From assembly GCF_900129095.1 (NCBI RefSeq), contig NZ_FQVA01000005.1:1-64000 (forward strand): a DNA stretch of 64,000 bases. Reading direction: 5' to 3'. How positions within the stretch are numbered: position 1 is the first letter of the stretch; each line of letters begins with the position of its first letter. The notes under the pieces were generated by a model. That model made no database searches and was not told the DNA's origin. It was given only the letters and a program-made list of their open reading frames with translations. The DNA comes from Microbulbifer donghaiensis (GTDB taxonomy: Bacteria; Pseudomonadota; Gammaproteobacteria; Pseudomonadales; Cellvibrionaceae). A program made the position numbers and the translations under genes. Below are positions 46,022 to 54,990 of this stretch, in pieces.

Positions 46022-46035
46022 TTGACTATTGTTAA
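46022..46035. promoter_or_regulatory. Possible FNR/Anr-like site
   Basis: TTGAC-TATT-GTTAA resembles TTGAT-n4-ATCAA with 8 of 10 fixed bases. It lies 32 bases before the universal stress gene, whose relatives in other gammaproteobacteria respond to oxygen limitation. Weak evidence. Confidence 0.3.
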
Positions 46036-46066
46036 TTTCTAGAGCTTTAGAACAAAGGCTGGTGAT

Positions 46067-47011
46067 ATGCAAAATTTTCATAACATTCTGTATGTGAGCC
46101 ACGCGACAGGGGACGAGGACAGTGGCTTGCTTCAGGCACTGGCGATTGCGCGCAACAATCACGCCGCGGTAAAGGTATTGGTGGTATGTCCGGCGATACC
46201 CGAGGATTTCGAGGACTACAGTCAGCTCTGCATGGATGCGCTGGCACAGCGAGTTCAGCAGAGCCTGAATACCGTGCGCGAGCGGCTGAATCTGGCGGAG
46301 GATCAGCTCGCCCTTGAAGTGGAAACCGACTGCGGCAGCAGGCCGGCGGAGCGAGTGATTCACCGGGTGCTCGATGACGGTTACGATCTGGTGATAAAAA
46401 ACGTGGAGGGTCGCAACCGCCGCAAGGGCTTCAAGGCAATGGATATGGAACTGTTGCGCAAGTGTCCGTGCCCGGTGTGGTTGTGTCGTCCTATCACCGA
46501 TTCGCATAAGAAAATTGACGTGGCGGTGGCGGTCGATCCGGAGTGCGATGAGGCCAGTGCCTATGACCTCGCCATCCGGTTGCTGCGCTGGTCGCGTACA
46601 CTGGCGGATACCTGCAGCGGCGAGCTGCATATCATTTCCTGCTGGGATTACGATGTAGACGAATACCTGCGCCACAATTTCCCGCTCAGTGCCTCCGATG
46701 AGGAACTCGACAAGGCGACAGAGGCGGCGCGCTCCAAGCACAGATCCAAGCTCGACGTGCTAATCCATGCCTCCGGCATCGGTGGCAAGCTGGATATCAA
46801 TCACGCCATTGCCCGCCCGGACCGCTATATCCCGCTGCTGATTGAGGAAAAGAAATTCGACATACTGGTCATGGGCACCGTGGGGCGCACCGGTATTCCC
46901 GGCTTTATCATGGGGAATACCGCTGAGAATATCCTACAGAAAATCAGCTGTTCGCTGCTGGCCCTGAAACCCGGAGACTTTGTCTCGCCGGTGAGAGAGG
47001 GCAGTGACTAG
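46067..47011 (+). CDS. Universal stress protein, two-domain (UspE-like)
   Basis: 314 residues with two Usp domains, residues 1-150 and about 155-310. The second ends with an ATP-binding-type loop VMGTVGRTGIPGFIMGNTAE. The first has the pattern VIKNVEGRNRRKGFKAMDME ending in CPCPVWLCRP. Such proteins bind nucleotides and help survival under stress or anaerobiosis. It is divergent from the phosphorylase operon, with an 11-bp palindrome and an FNR-like site between; co-regulation is the natural inference. Confidence 0.88.
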   Translation: MQNFHNILYVSHATGDEDSGLLQALAIARNNHAAVKVLVVCPAIPEDFEDYSQLCMDALAQRVQQSLNTVRERLNLAEDQLALEVETDCGSRPAERVIHRVLDDGYDLVIKNVEGRNRRKGFKAMDMELLRKCPCPVWLCRPITDSHKKIDVAVAVDPECDEASAYDLAIRLLRWSRTLADTCSGELHIISCWDYDVDEYLRHNFPLSASDEELDKATEAARSKHRSKLDVLIHASGIGGKLDINHAIARPDRYIPLLIEEKKFDILVMGTVGRTGIPGFIMGNTAENILQKISCSLLALKPGDFVSPVREGSD

Positions 47012-47160
47012 TTCCAGCATCGCAACCGACTGAACTTTCCTCGGCCGTTTTACGGCATTTGCCGGCAGAAACGGTCGGTCTGTCTGGCGATTGTGATTTT
47101 TGATATACCCCAGTGAAAAAAATAGGGACAATGAAGCGTTTTTCACTGGGAGCAAAGCAA

Positions 47161-48978
47161 ATGATAAAAAGAATCGCCAAGTGGACTGGCGGAATACTGC
47201 TGGCCGGTATGCTGGCAGTCTCGGCTTTCGCCATCAACGCCATCTATTTCAAGCCCTGGTCCATCAATATTTTCTTTGAGCGGGCATTTATCAAGTTGGG
47301 CACTACCAGCCCGGAGATCCTATCGCAGCTGCGGCTGTTCGAGCAGTTCGGCATAGACGGGCACAATGCCCACCTGGATGACGTTTCCGAAGCCGAAGGC
47401 GAGCGCCAGTTGCAGATGATCAAGGATGAGCTGGCCGTGTTGCGTCGGTACGATCGTACTGGGCTCGAAGGGCAGCAGGCGGTTTCCTTCGATGTCCTCG
47501 AATATTTTCTCAACAATATGGTCGAGGGTGAGCGGTGGCAGTACCACAACTATCCCCTTAACCAGATGTCCGGTGAGCAGAATGAATTGCCGGAGTTCCT
47601 CGCCGAAATACACCAGATAACCAATGTCAAAGAGGCCGACTACTACCTGTCGCGACTCAGTGAGGTGGATCGCAAATTTGGCCAGGTGCTCGACGGGCTG
47701 AAGATCCGCGAGGAGCGCAATATCATCCCGCCGCGCTTTGTCATCGACAGTGTGCTCGGGGAAATGCGCGGTTTTATCGGCGTCCCGGTAACCGAAAACA
47801 TTCTGTACACGTCCCTGGTGGAGCGCCTCGATAAAATTGAGGAGCTGCCGGCGGATGATCGCGAGCGGATTCTGACAAATGGTGCATCCCTGATTCAGAC
47901 CGATGTGTATCCGGCCTACCGCGATCTGATCGCCTACTACGAGACACTGCAGCCGAAGGCGCAGGGGAACAACGGTGTCTGGAGCCTGCCGGATGGCGAT
48001 GATTTTTATGCCTACCAGGTGCGCAGCAATACCACATCGAATATGACTCCCGAGCAGCTGCATAACACCGGCCTGGCCGAAGTGGCGCGTATCGAAGGGG
48101 AGATGAACCTGATCTTCGCCAGCCTGGGTCAGGACAGCGGTACCATCGGCGAGCGCTTCGCACTCCTGAATGAACAGCCGCAATTTCTGTATGAAAATTC
48201 CGCTGCTGGCCGCGAGCAGATCATCACCGATTACCAGCAGATCATTGATGAAATCGATACCGGCCTGACGGCTTATTTCGACGTCAAGCCCGCCATGGGT
48301 GTTGAGGTAAGGCGGGTTCCCGAGTTCAAGGAGCAGGGATCCGCAGGTGCCTATTACAACCCGCCGGCGATGGATGGTTCCCGCCCCGGAATCTTTTACG
48401 CCAACCTGCGCGAAGTGAGTGAGACGAAAAAGTTTGGCATGCGCACCCTCGCGTATCACGAGGCGGTGCCGGGCCATCATTTCCAGTTGGCCATTGCCCA
48501 GGAGCTGCAGGGTGTGCCGACATTCCGCAAGCTGGGTCTGTTCACCGCCTATGCCGAGGGCTGGGCACTCTACGCGGAGCGGGTGGCAAAAGAGGCCGGC
48601 TTCCAGGAAGACCCCTATGACGACCTCGGCCGGCTGCAGGCAGAGATGTTCCGCGCGGTGCGGCTGGTGGTGGACACCGGCATGCATTACAAGCGCTGGA
48701 GCCGCGAAGAGGCCATCGCTTATATGGTGGAGAAGACCGGTATGGCCGAGAGCGAAGTCACCACCGAAATAGAACGCTACCTGGTCTGGCCGGGTCAGGC
48801 ACTGGCCTATAAGGCCGGCATGATGAAAATTCTCGAGCTGCGCGAGAAGGCCCGTACGGAGCTTGGCAGTGAATTCGATATTCGCCAGTTCCACAATGTC
48901 GTGCTGACCAATGGGGCCATGCCACTGGCGGTGCTGGAGAATCAGGTCAATCACTGGATCGACGACCAGCGGGGCTGA
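47161..48978 (+). CDS. DUF885 zinc peptidase, membrane-anchored
   Basis: 605 residues from the ATG at 47161 (GGGAG upstream; earlier in-frame ATGs at 47113 and 47131 have poorer context). An N-terminal transmembrane segment or uncleaved signal (ILLAGMLAVSAFAINAIYF) precedes the DUF885 domain. Zinc/catalytic motif: YHEAVPGHHFQ, with H433, E434 and H438. The substrate clamp region RPGIFYANLREVSETKKFG and the EGWALYAERV block are conserved. DUF885 proteins are predicted metallo-carboxypeptidase-like enzymes. First of three paralogues in 10 kb. Confidence 0.87.
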   Translation: MIKRIAKWTGGILLAGMLAVSAFAINAIYFKPWSINIFFERAFIKLGTTSPEILSQLRLFEQFGIDGHNAHLDDVSEAEGERQLQMIKDELAVLRRYDRTGLEGQQAVSFDVLEYFLNNMVEGERWQYHNYPLNQMSGEQNELPEFLAEIHQITNVKEADYYLSRLSEVDRKFGQVLDGLKIREERNIIPPRFVIDSVLGEMRGFIGVPVTENILYTSLVERLDKIEELPADDRERILTNGASLIQTDVYPAYRDLIAYYETLQPKAQGNNGVWSLPDGDDFYAYQVRSNTTSNMTPEQLHNTGLAEVARIEGEMNLIFASLGQDSGTIGERFALLNEQPQFLYENSAAGREQIITDYQQIIDEIDTGLTAYFDVKPAMGVEVRRVPEFKEQGSAGAYYNPPAMDGSRPGIFYANLREVSETKKFGMRTLAYHEAVPGHHFQLAIAQELQGVPTFRKLGLFTAYAEGWALYAERVAKEAGFQEDPYDDLGRLQAEMFRAVRLVVDTGMHYKRWSREEAIAYMVEKTGMAESEVTTEIERYLVWPGQALAYKAGMMKILELREKARTELGSEFDIRQFHNVVLTNGAMPLAVLENQVNHWIDDQRG

Positions 48979-49107
48979 GTGGAGTTTCGCCACACCAGTG
49001 ATGCGACGGTCGTCGGTGCGCAGTGTGCACCGACATGCTGAACATCGCAGTGGCCATCGGATCCTGGTGTGTGGCGCAACTGCGTCAGCGAACTGTTGAA
49101 AATCGCG

Positions 49108-49133
49108 AAAAAAAAGGCCGCCCATTGGCGGCC
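49108..49133 (-). terminator. Intrinsic terminator between convergent DUF885 genes
   Basis: GGCCGCC-catt-GGCGGCC (49116-49133) with eight T on the minus strand. It ends minus-strand transcription that has crossed repeat R2; the plus-strand side lacks an immediate T run. Confidence 0.8.
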
Positions 49134-49140
49134 CCAGTTT

Positions 49141-49356
49141 TCTGACAAAGTTACGCAGTCAAAATTTAAGGCAAAGTGCTAGGACGAGTGTTTCGAACCG
49201 TCGGCGACAGGGCCGAAGGCGCCGTGAATGCCTGGAGCGGCCGGACCGTCGCCGCCGGAGCTTACAGGGATGTATTCACAGCGTTTCGAAATACTCGTCC
49301 TAGTACTTGGCCGCCACCGCACCGGCTCAAAACGAAATGCAGGGGTTTATCAATAG
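49141..49356 (+). repeat. Structured repeat R2 (inverted partner of R1)
   Basis: The reverse complement of R1 (29442-29656) with about nine in ten bases matching, including outer arms around GTGCTAGGACGAG and TTCGAAATACTCGTCCTAG and the core TACAGGGATGTATTC (49263-49277). It lies between two convergent DUF885 genes, inside the 3' region of the minus-strand one. Confidence 0.88.
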
Positions 49357-49399
49357 TCTGAGGCCGCCCATGGGCGGCCCTTTCTATTGGCGGCAGTTG

Positions 49400-51292
49400 T
49401 TACTGCTGTGCTTTGACCTCGGCAATCCACTCGTCCACCAGATCTTCCAGCACATCCAGCGGCACGGCGCCGTTGGCGAGAATGGTGTCGTGGAATGCGC
49501 GGATATCGAAATCATCACCCAGTTCGTTTTTGGCCTTCTCGCGCAGCTCGACAATCTTCAGCATGCCGATCTTGTAAGCGGTGGCCTGTCCCGGCATGAC
49601 GATGTATCGCTCGATGGCCTTGGTCACGTCGCCTTCCGGGTTGGGGGTGTTCACCTTCAGGTAATCGATGGCTTCCTCGCGGGTCCATTTCTTGCTGTGC
49701 ATGCCGGTATCCACTACCAGGCGGCCGGCGCGCCACAGTTCCATCGCCAGGCGGCCGAAATCCGAGTAGGGATCCTGGTAGAAGCCGATCTCCTTCGGCA
49801 CCAGCTCGGAGTAGAGGCCCCAGCCTTCGGTGTACGCGGTATAGCCGCCGAACTTGCGGAACTTCGGGATGTCCTGCAGTTCCTGCGCGATGGACAGCTG
49901 CATATGGTGGCCGGGGATGCCCTCGTGGTAGGCCAGGGCCTCCATCTGATAGGTGGGCATATCATTGGTGTTGTACAGATTGGCGTAGTAGATACCGGGG
50001 CGCGAGCCATCGGGGGCGGGGCGCTGATAGAACGCCTTGCCGGCGGACTTTTCGCGGAAGGGCTCCACCGCCTTCACGGTCAGTTCGGCTTTGGGCTTGG
50101 TGATGAACAGTTCATCCAGGCGGCCCTTCATCGTGTCGATAATCGCGGTGGCCTTGTCCAGGTATTCTTTCTTACCTTCATCGGTGTTCGGGTAGTAGAA
50201 CTGCTTATCGGTGCGCATGAATTCGAAGAATTCCTGCAGGCTGCCTTCAAAGCCCACCTTCTCCATGATCTCGCGCATTTCTTCGTGAATGCGCGCGACT
50301 TCCTTCAACCCGGTCTGGTGAATCTGATCGGCAGTCAGGTCGGTGGTGGTGTAGACGTTGAGGCGGAAGTTGTAGAAGTCGTCGCCATTGGCGAGCTTCC
50401 AGGCGCCGTCGTCGGTGGTGGCGCGTTTTTCGAGTTTCTGCAGATACTTAATCAGGTTGCTGTAGGCGGGCTGGACATTGCTCAGCAGTGCCGATTTTGC
50501 CTTGCCGACCAGCTGCTGCTTCTTCTCGTCGGGGATTTCCAGCTTGTCTACCTTGCCCTTGAAGTCGGCGAACAGGGTGCTGTCTTCACCGCCGTCGAAC
50601 GGGGCACCGGTAATCAGGTTCTGCGCGTCGCTGATCACATAGGGGAATACAAATTTCGGCACTATGGTGCCCACTTCGGCCCGCTCTTCCAGGTTCTGCT
50701 GCAGCTGCGCGAAGTGTTTCGGCAGGGCGTTGAGTCGGGCGATATACGCTTCGGCATCGCTGACGTCATCGATGCGGTGCTGATTGATCAGCAGCGAGGC
50801 GACGCCGGTGTGCACGGCATACATCTGGTTAACCGGGTAGGAGTGCAGGCGCCACTTGTAGCCCTCGATTTCCTCGTTGAGATTGCGCTTGGCCAGTTTC
50901 AGACTCAGGCGGGTGGCATCGTCCAGTTTGCTCGGATCAAGCTTGTTCAGTTTGGCCAGCTGGCGCTGGTTGATCTGGTAGCTCTCTTCCTCGAACTCCG
51001 GCGATAGGTCATTCCATTTGCCGTAGTCGTCTTTCATGCCGAGGAAGGTCTTGAATTCCGGGCTGCGGTTCAGGTGTTCCTGGAAGAAATCTTCGAACAT
51101 CTGGTTGGCCTGGGCGATCGCCGCGGCGTCCGCTTCGGTTGCCTTGGCAGCAGGTGCGGTTGCAGATTCTGCGCTCTCGACTGTGACTTCGGCAGCGCTC
51201 TGTTCCGGAGCCTTGGATTCCTGGCCGCGGTCACAGCCTGTCATAACCAGCGCGCTGATAGCGGCGGCGAGCAGGGTTGGTGTCAACTTCAT
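49400..51292 (-). CDS. DUF885 zinc peptidase, lipoprotein
   Basis: 630 residues from the ATG at 51292. Signal and lipobox: LLAAAISALVMTGC, Cys at residue 19 followed by Asp (DRGQ), which in many gammaproteobacteria favours inner-membrane retention. A charged Ala/Glu-rich linker (about 20-52) leads into the DUF885 domain with YHEGIPGHHMQL and the RPGIYYANLYNTNDMP and EGWGLYSELV blocks. It is a paralogue of the convergent gene at 47161. Likely digests peptides in the periplasm. Confidence 0.9.
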   Translation of the reverse strand: MKLTPTLLAAAISALVMTGCDRGQESKAPEQSAAEVTVESAESATAPAAKATEADAAAIAQANQMFEDFFQEHLNRSPEFKTFLGMKDDYGKWNDLSPEFEEESYQINQRQLAKLNKLDPSKLDDATRLSLKLAKRNLNEEIEGYKWRLHSYPVNQMYAVHTGVASLLINQHRIDDVSDAEAYIARLNALPKHFAQLQQNLEERAEVGTIVPKFVFPYVISDAQNLITGAPFDGGEDSTLFADFKGKVDKLEIPDEKKQQLVGKAKSALLSNVQPAYSNLIKYLQKLEKRATTDDGAWKLANGDDFYNFRLNVYTTTDLTADQIHQTGLKEVARIHEEMREIMEKVGFEGSLQEFFEFMRTDKQFYYPNTDEGKKEYLDKATAIIDTMKGRLDELFITKPKAELTVKAVEPFREKSAGKAFYQRPAPDGSRPGIYYANLYNTNDMPTYQMEALAYHEGIPGHHMQLSIAQELQDIPKFRKFGGYTAYTEGWGLYSELVPKEIGFYQDPYSDFGRLAMELWRAGRLVVDTGMHSKKWTREEAIDYLKVNTPNPEGDVTKAIERYIVMPGQATAYKIGMLKIVELREKAKNELGDDFDIRAFHDTILANGAVPLDVLEDLVDEWIAEVKAQQ

Positions 51293-51348
51293 GGTTGCAT
51301 TCCCGGTATTCGAGGTGTTGTTGTCGTTTTTATCGTAGTTCTGAATGG

Positions 51349-51373
51349 AAAAAGCGGGCACTGGGCCCGCTTT
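51349..51373 (-). terminator. Rho-independent terminator of sodB
   Basis: AAAGCGGGC (51351-51359) and GCCCGCTTT (51365-51373) pair; on the minus strand five T follow. It lies between the sodB stop and the start of the DUF885 gene, so the two are separate transcripts or the latter has a promoter inside this short gap. Confidence 0.82.
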
Positions 51374-51389
51374 CTCACTGTGGTCGCAA

Positions 51390-51971
51390 TCAGGCGAAGT
51401 TCTGATTCACGAAGTCCCAGTTAACCAGAGCCCAGAAGGCTTCCAGGTACTTCGGACGCAGGTTGCGGTAGTCGATATAGTAGGCGTGCTCCCACACGTC
51501 GCAGGTCAGCAGCGGAGTCTGGTCCGCTTCGGTCAACGGCGTGCCGGCGTTGGAGGTGTTGACGATGGCAACGGAGCCGTCGGCTTTTTTCACCAGCCAG
51601 GTCCAGCCGGAACCGAAGTTGTTCACTGCGCTGGTGCTGAACTCTTCCTTGAACTTGTCAAAGGAGCCGAAGGCCTTGTTGATGGCTTCGGCCACGGCGC
51701 CGGTCGGCTCACCGCCGCCATTCGGGCTCAGGCAGTTCCAGTAGAAGGTGTGGTTCCAGACCTGGGCGGCGTTATTGAAGACGCCGCCGGAGGAGGACTT
51801 GATCACCTCTTCCAGGGATTTGTCGGCGTCCGGGGTGCCTTCCAGCAGGCCGTTCAGTTTGTCCACATAGGTTTTGTGGTGTTTGCCGTAGTGATACTCC
51901 AGGGTTTCCTCGGAGATGTGCGGTTCCAGGGCATTCTTCGCGTAGGGGAGGTCGGGCAATTCGAAAGCCAT
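51390..51971 (-). CDS. sodB: Superoxide dismutase [Fe]
   Basis: 193 residues, the standard length of cytoplasmic Fe-SOD. Metal ligands are in place: the N-terminal His in LEYHYGKHHKTYV, His in AQVWNHTFYWNCL, and the DVWEHAYYIDYRN block with Asp and His. The residues around FGSGWTWLV fit the iron rather than manganese type. It converts superoxide to hydrogen peroxide and oxygen. A TAGAAT (-10) with TTAATT 17 bases upstream lies on the minus strand near 52011-52039. Confidence 0.95.
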   Translation of the reverse strand: MAFELPDLPYAKNALEPHISEETLEYHYGKHHKTYVDKLNGLLEGTPDADKSLEEVIKSSSGGVFNNAAQVWNHTFYWNCLSPNGGGEPTGAVAEAINKAFGSFDKFKEEFSTSAVNNFGSGWTWLVKKADGSVAIVNTSNAGTPLTEADQTPLLTCDVWEHAYYIDYRNLRPKYLEAFWALVNWDFVNQNFA

Positions 51972-52316
51972 GGTGTCTTCCTTCCTTTGTCTCAGGTTAT
52001 TGGTGGGGGCATTCTACACGCGCGGCATTTCAGAATTAAGCCGGCATCTGTGCTGAATAAGGCGTAAATTCACATTAACAAGGGTCTGAATGGAATATTG
52101 TTGATTTCTCGGCCTTTTTGCTGCAAAAACGGTCCGGTGCGGGCGGGGGATCACAACTGGCGCCTATTGGCTCCCGGCTGCTAGGCTTCAACTGTAACTG
52201 CTTACTTTTTCGTCAGTTTTTGGTATAACTGCCGCTCAATTCGACCAATCACCGGTCCCGCGCCCACGAAACTCACAATAGCGCGGGTCCATTAAAAATA
52301 TCGGGTATTTTGAAAC
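51972..52316. other. Intergenic region between divergent sodB and the coiled-coil gene
   Basis: No gene. It holds the sodB promoter candidate (52011-52039, minus strand) and, for the plus strand, a TATAAC with TGG just before it (52221-52229) and a weak CTTACT 17 bases upstream (52201-52206). Confidence 0.5.
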
Positions 52317-53051
52317 ATGCAACGCAGAGAGCCCACATTGGACGGCAGCGCCGCCCTCGAACCGCAACTGGACAACCGGCCAATTGGTCGCAGCGCCCCC
52401 CGTACGCCGGAGCCGGCGCCGGTAGTGGAGGAGCGCCGCGGCGGTTTCTCGGTACTGGGTCTGTTCGCGCTGATCCTGGCCCTGGCCGGCCTCGGTGCGG
52501 CGGCCTTCCTGTATCAGCAGTGGCAGATCAGCCGGGTTCAGCTGGTCGATGCCGAGGGCCGTATCGCCGAACTGGAGAAGCGCTTCGAGATGTCCGATGA
52601 GGAATCCTCGGCGTCGGTGGATGTGCTGAATGCCAAGGTCAAGGACAATGCCGCCGAGATCCGCAAGCTCTGGGGTGTGGCCTACGATACCAACCGCAAG
52701 GGCATCGCCGCGAACAAGAGCATTGCGGAAGCCAACAAGAAGCAGGTTGCGGCCCTGACCGGCAAGGTCAACGGCCTGAGTGCCAGCGTCAGCAAGATTG
52801 CCGCCGTGGAGTCCGCGCTGGCAGAGCTGCGCAAGTCCAACACCGCCAGTCAGCGCGAGACCGCTGACAAGCTGGCGCGACTGGAGCGTCAGCTGGCATC
52901 CGTGCGCAGCGACCTGACCGCGCGCGTGGGCGCCAACGAAGAGGCCGTGGAGTCCATCGATGCCTACCGCCGTTCGGTGAACAAGGACCTGGTGCAGCTG
53001 CGCGATGCCATTCGCTCGCTGCAGGGTGGTTCCACCGCCTCGTCCATGTAG
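52317..53051 (+). CDS. Single-pass membrane coiled-coil protein
   Basis: 244 residues. A proline-rich cytoplasmic N terminus (about 45 residues, ERRGGFS at the end) is followed by one transmembrane helix (VLGLFALILALAGLGAAAFL, residues about 46-65) and then a long heptad-patterned coiled coil to the C terminus (ISRVQLVDAEGRIAELEKRF; later LARLERQLASVRSDL). It looks like a bitopic envelope or division-associated protein, but I recognise no named family. It is followed by a terminator and then fumA. Confidence 0.75.
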   Translation: MQRREPTLDGSAALEPQLDNRPIGRSAPRTPEPAPVVEERRGGFSVLGLFALILALAGLGAAAFLYQQWQISRVQLVDAEGRIAELEKRFEMSDEESSASVDVLNAKVKDNAAEIRKLWGVAYDTNRKGIAANKSIAEANKKQVAALTGKVNGLSASVSKIAAVESALAELRKSNTASQRETADKLARLERQLASVRSDLTARVGANEEAVESIDAYRRSVNKDLVQLRDAIRSLQGGSTASSM

Positions 53052-53073
53052 CGCTGACCTGTCATCGTGACTG

Positions 53074-53103
53074 AAAGGGCGAACCCAGTGTTCGCCCTTT
53101 TTT
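53074..53103 (+). terminator. Rho-independent terminator after the coiled-coil gene
   Basis: AAAGGGCGAAC (53074-53084) pairs with GTTCGCCCTTT (53090-53100) and the T run continues to 53103. Confidence 0.92.
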
Positions 53104-53205
53104 GTATCCATTTGATAGAACGCAAAGCCCGCCAATAACCCCACATTTCGTGTAAAATCGCCCGCCTCGAGACGATAACCGCCAGAGACCTAGACTGGAG
53201 CGCCA

Positions 53206-54714
53206 ATGACCACTATCCGCCAGGACGACCTGATCGACAGCGTTGCCGACGCGCTGCAATTCATCTCCTACTACCACCCGCAGGACTTCATTCAGGCCCT
53301 GAACAAGGCCTATGAGAAGGAGGCCAACCCGGCGGCCAAGGACGCCATGGCCCAGATCCTGATCAACTCCCGCATGTGTGCCCAGGGCCACCGCCCCATC
53401 TGCCAGGACACCGGCATCGTGACCGTGAAGCTGAAAGTGGGCATGAACGTGCAGTGGGATGCGGACATGAGCGTGACCGATATGGTCAACGAGGGTGTGC
53501 GCCGCGCCTACATGAACCCGGACAACGTGCTGCGCGCCTCCATCCTCGCGGACCCGGACGGCGCCCGCAAGAACACCGGTGACAACACCCCGGCGGTGAT
53601 TCACTACGAAATCGTCCCCGGCGACACCGTCGAAGTCTATGTCGCGGCCAAGGGCGGCGGCAGTGAGGCGAAGAGCAAGTTTGCAATGCTGAACCCGTCT
53701 GACTCTGTGGTCGACTGGGTGCTGAAGATGGTGCCGCAGATGGGTGCCGGCTGGTGTCCGCCGGGCATGCTGGGTATCGGTGTCGGCGGTACCGCCGAGA
53801 AGGCGATGCTGCTGGCGAAGGAATCCCTGCTGGACCCGATCGATATCCAGGAGCTGCAAGAGCGCGGTGCCAGCAATCGCGCCGAAGAGCTGCGCCTGGA
53901 ACTGTATGACAAGGTCAACAAGCTGGGTATCGGTGCCCAGGGCCTCGGCGGCCTGACCACCGTGCTGGACGTGAAGGTCAAGGATTACCCGACTCACGCC
54001 GCCAACAAGGCGGTGGCGATCATCCCCAACTGCGCCGCCACCCGCCACACCCACTTCACCCTGGACGGTTCCGGCCCCGCGCGCCAGACACCGCCGAAGC
54101 TGGAAGACTGGCCGGAAATCACCCGCGAGGCCGGCGGCAACACCCGCCGCGTGAACCTCGATGAGGTTACCCGCGAGGACGTGCTCAGCTGGCAGCCGGG
54201 CGAAACCCTGCTGCTGAACGGCAAGATGCTGACTGGCCGCGATGCTGCGCACAAGAAGATGGTCGACATCCTCGCCAAGGGCGAGAAGCTGCCGGTGGAC
54301 CTGAGTGGTCGCTTTATCTACTACGTGGGCCCGGTCGACCCGGTGCGCGAGGAAGTAGTGGGCCCGGCCGGTCCGACCACTGCCACGCGCATGGACAAGT
54401 TCACCCGCACCATGCTGGAAGAGACCGGCCTGCTGGGCATGATCGGCAAGGCCGAGCGCGGCCCGACCGCGATCGACGCGATCCGCGACAACAAGGCGGT
54501 CTACCTGATGGCTGTCGGCGGTGCCGCCTACCTGGTGGCCCAGGCGATCAAGGACGCCAAGGTAGTGGCCTTCCCGGAACTGGGAATGGAAGCGATCTAC
54601 GAGTTCGAGGTGCAGGACATGCCGGTGACCGTGGCCGTGGACAGCCAGGGCGAGTCGGTGCACAACACCGGGCCGCTGATCTGGAAAGCGAAGATCGAGG
54701 AGGGTGCGGTTTAA
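53206..54714 (+). CDS. Fumarate hydratase class I
   Basis: 502 residues, the one-chain Fe-S fumarase (FumA/FumB type). The oxygen-sensitive 4Fe-4S cluster ligands are in MCAQGHRPICQD, CPPGMLGIG and IPNCAATRH. The N-terminal alpha part and the C-terminal beta part (TLLLNGKMLTGRDAAHKKMV) are both complete. It hydrates fumarate to malate in the TCA cycle. Upstream, TGTAAAAT (53151-53158) is an extended -10 and TTGAT-AGAA-CGCAA (53112-53125) is a poor FNR-like match. A strong terminator follows. Confidence 0.95.
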   Translation: MTTIRQDDLIDSVADALQFISYYHPQDFIQALNKAYEKEANPAAKDAMAQILINSRMCAQGHRPICQDTGIVTVKLKVGMNVQWDADMSVTDMVNEGVRRAYMNPDNVLRASILADPDGARKNTGDNTPAVIHYEIVPGDTVEVYVAAKGGGSEAKSKFAMLNPSDSVVDWVLKMVPQMGAGWCPPGMLGIGVGGTAEKAMLLAKESLLDPIDIQELQERGASNRAEELRLELYDKVNKLGIGAQGLGGLTTVLDVKVKDYPTHAANKAVAIIPNCAATRHTHFTLDGSGPARQTPPKLEDWPEITREAGGNTRRVNLDEVTREDVLSWQPGETLLLNGKMLTGRDAAHKKMVDILAKGEKLPVDLSGRFIYYVGPVDPVREEVVGPAGPTTATRMDKFTRTMLEETGLLGMIGKAERGPTAIDAIRDNKAVYLMAVGGAAYLVAQAIKDAKVVAFPELGMEAIYEFEVQDMPVTVAVDSQGESVHNTGPLIWKAKIEEGAV

Positions 54715-54737
54715 CCGCTTCCCTCTTGTGGCAAAAG

Positions 54738-54771
54738 GCCGGGTTCCGCGAGGGGCCCGGCTTTTTTTTTT
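54738..54771 (+). terminator. Rho-independent terminator of fumarase
   Basis: GCCGGG (54738-54743) and CCCGGC (54756-54761) enclose a 12-base loop and are followed by ten T. Confidence 0.93.
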
Positions 54772-54812
54772 GCGTGCTCCGTAGTTGGTTCTGTGGCGGA
54801 TCTGCTGCCGGT

Positions 54813-54896
54813 GGCCTCTTGCGGGACACGCCACGAGTACATCCATGTAGGCTCGTCGGCGGCCGTCCCTGGCCGCCGACGGTCCCGCAAGAGGCC
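54813..54896. repeat. Structured repeat R3
   Basis: Outer arms GGCCTCTTGCGGGAC (54813-54827) and the exact complement (54882-54896) enclose the core GAGTACATCCATGTA (54835-54849) and an inner 10-bp hairpin (GTCGGCGGCC / GGCCGCCGAC). Same layout as R1, R2 and R5. Confidence 0.85.
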
Positions 54897-54990
54897 CCCG
54901 ACATCAGAGCCTTTGCATCGACTTTGTAGTTCTACCTATTCTTTGTTGAAGCGATAGTTGGTTGCGCGATGTGCCCGACGCGAAGGTCCT

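Noticed and set aside
47320-49125. Long minus-strand open frame (601 codons) opposite the first DUF885 gene
   Set aside because: It is a codon-bias shadow; the plus-strand frame has the signal segment and the zinc motif, the minus frame has no recognisable domain.
53112-53125. FNR site before fumarase
   Set aside because: TTGAT-AGAA-CGCAA matches only one half-site well; too weak to list as a feature.
53062-54846. Long minus-strand open frame (594 codons) opposite fumarase
   Set aside because: Arg/His-rich shadow of the GC-rich fumarase gene with no protein-like motifs.
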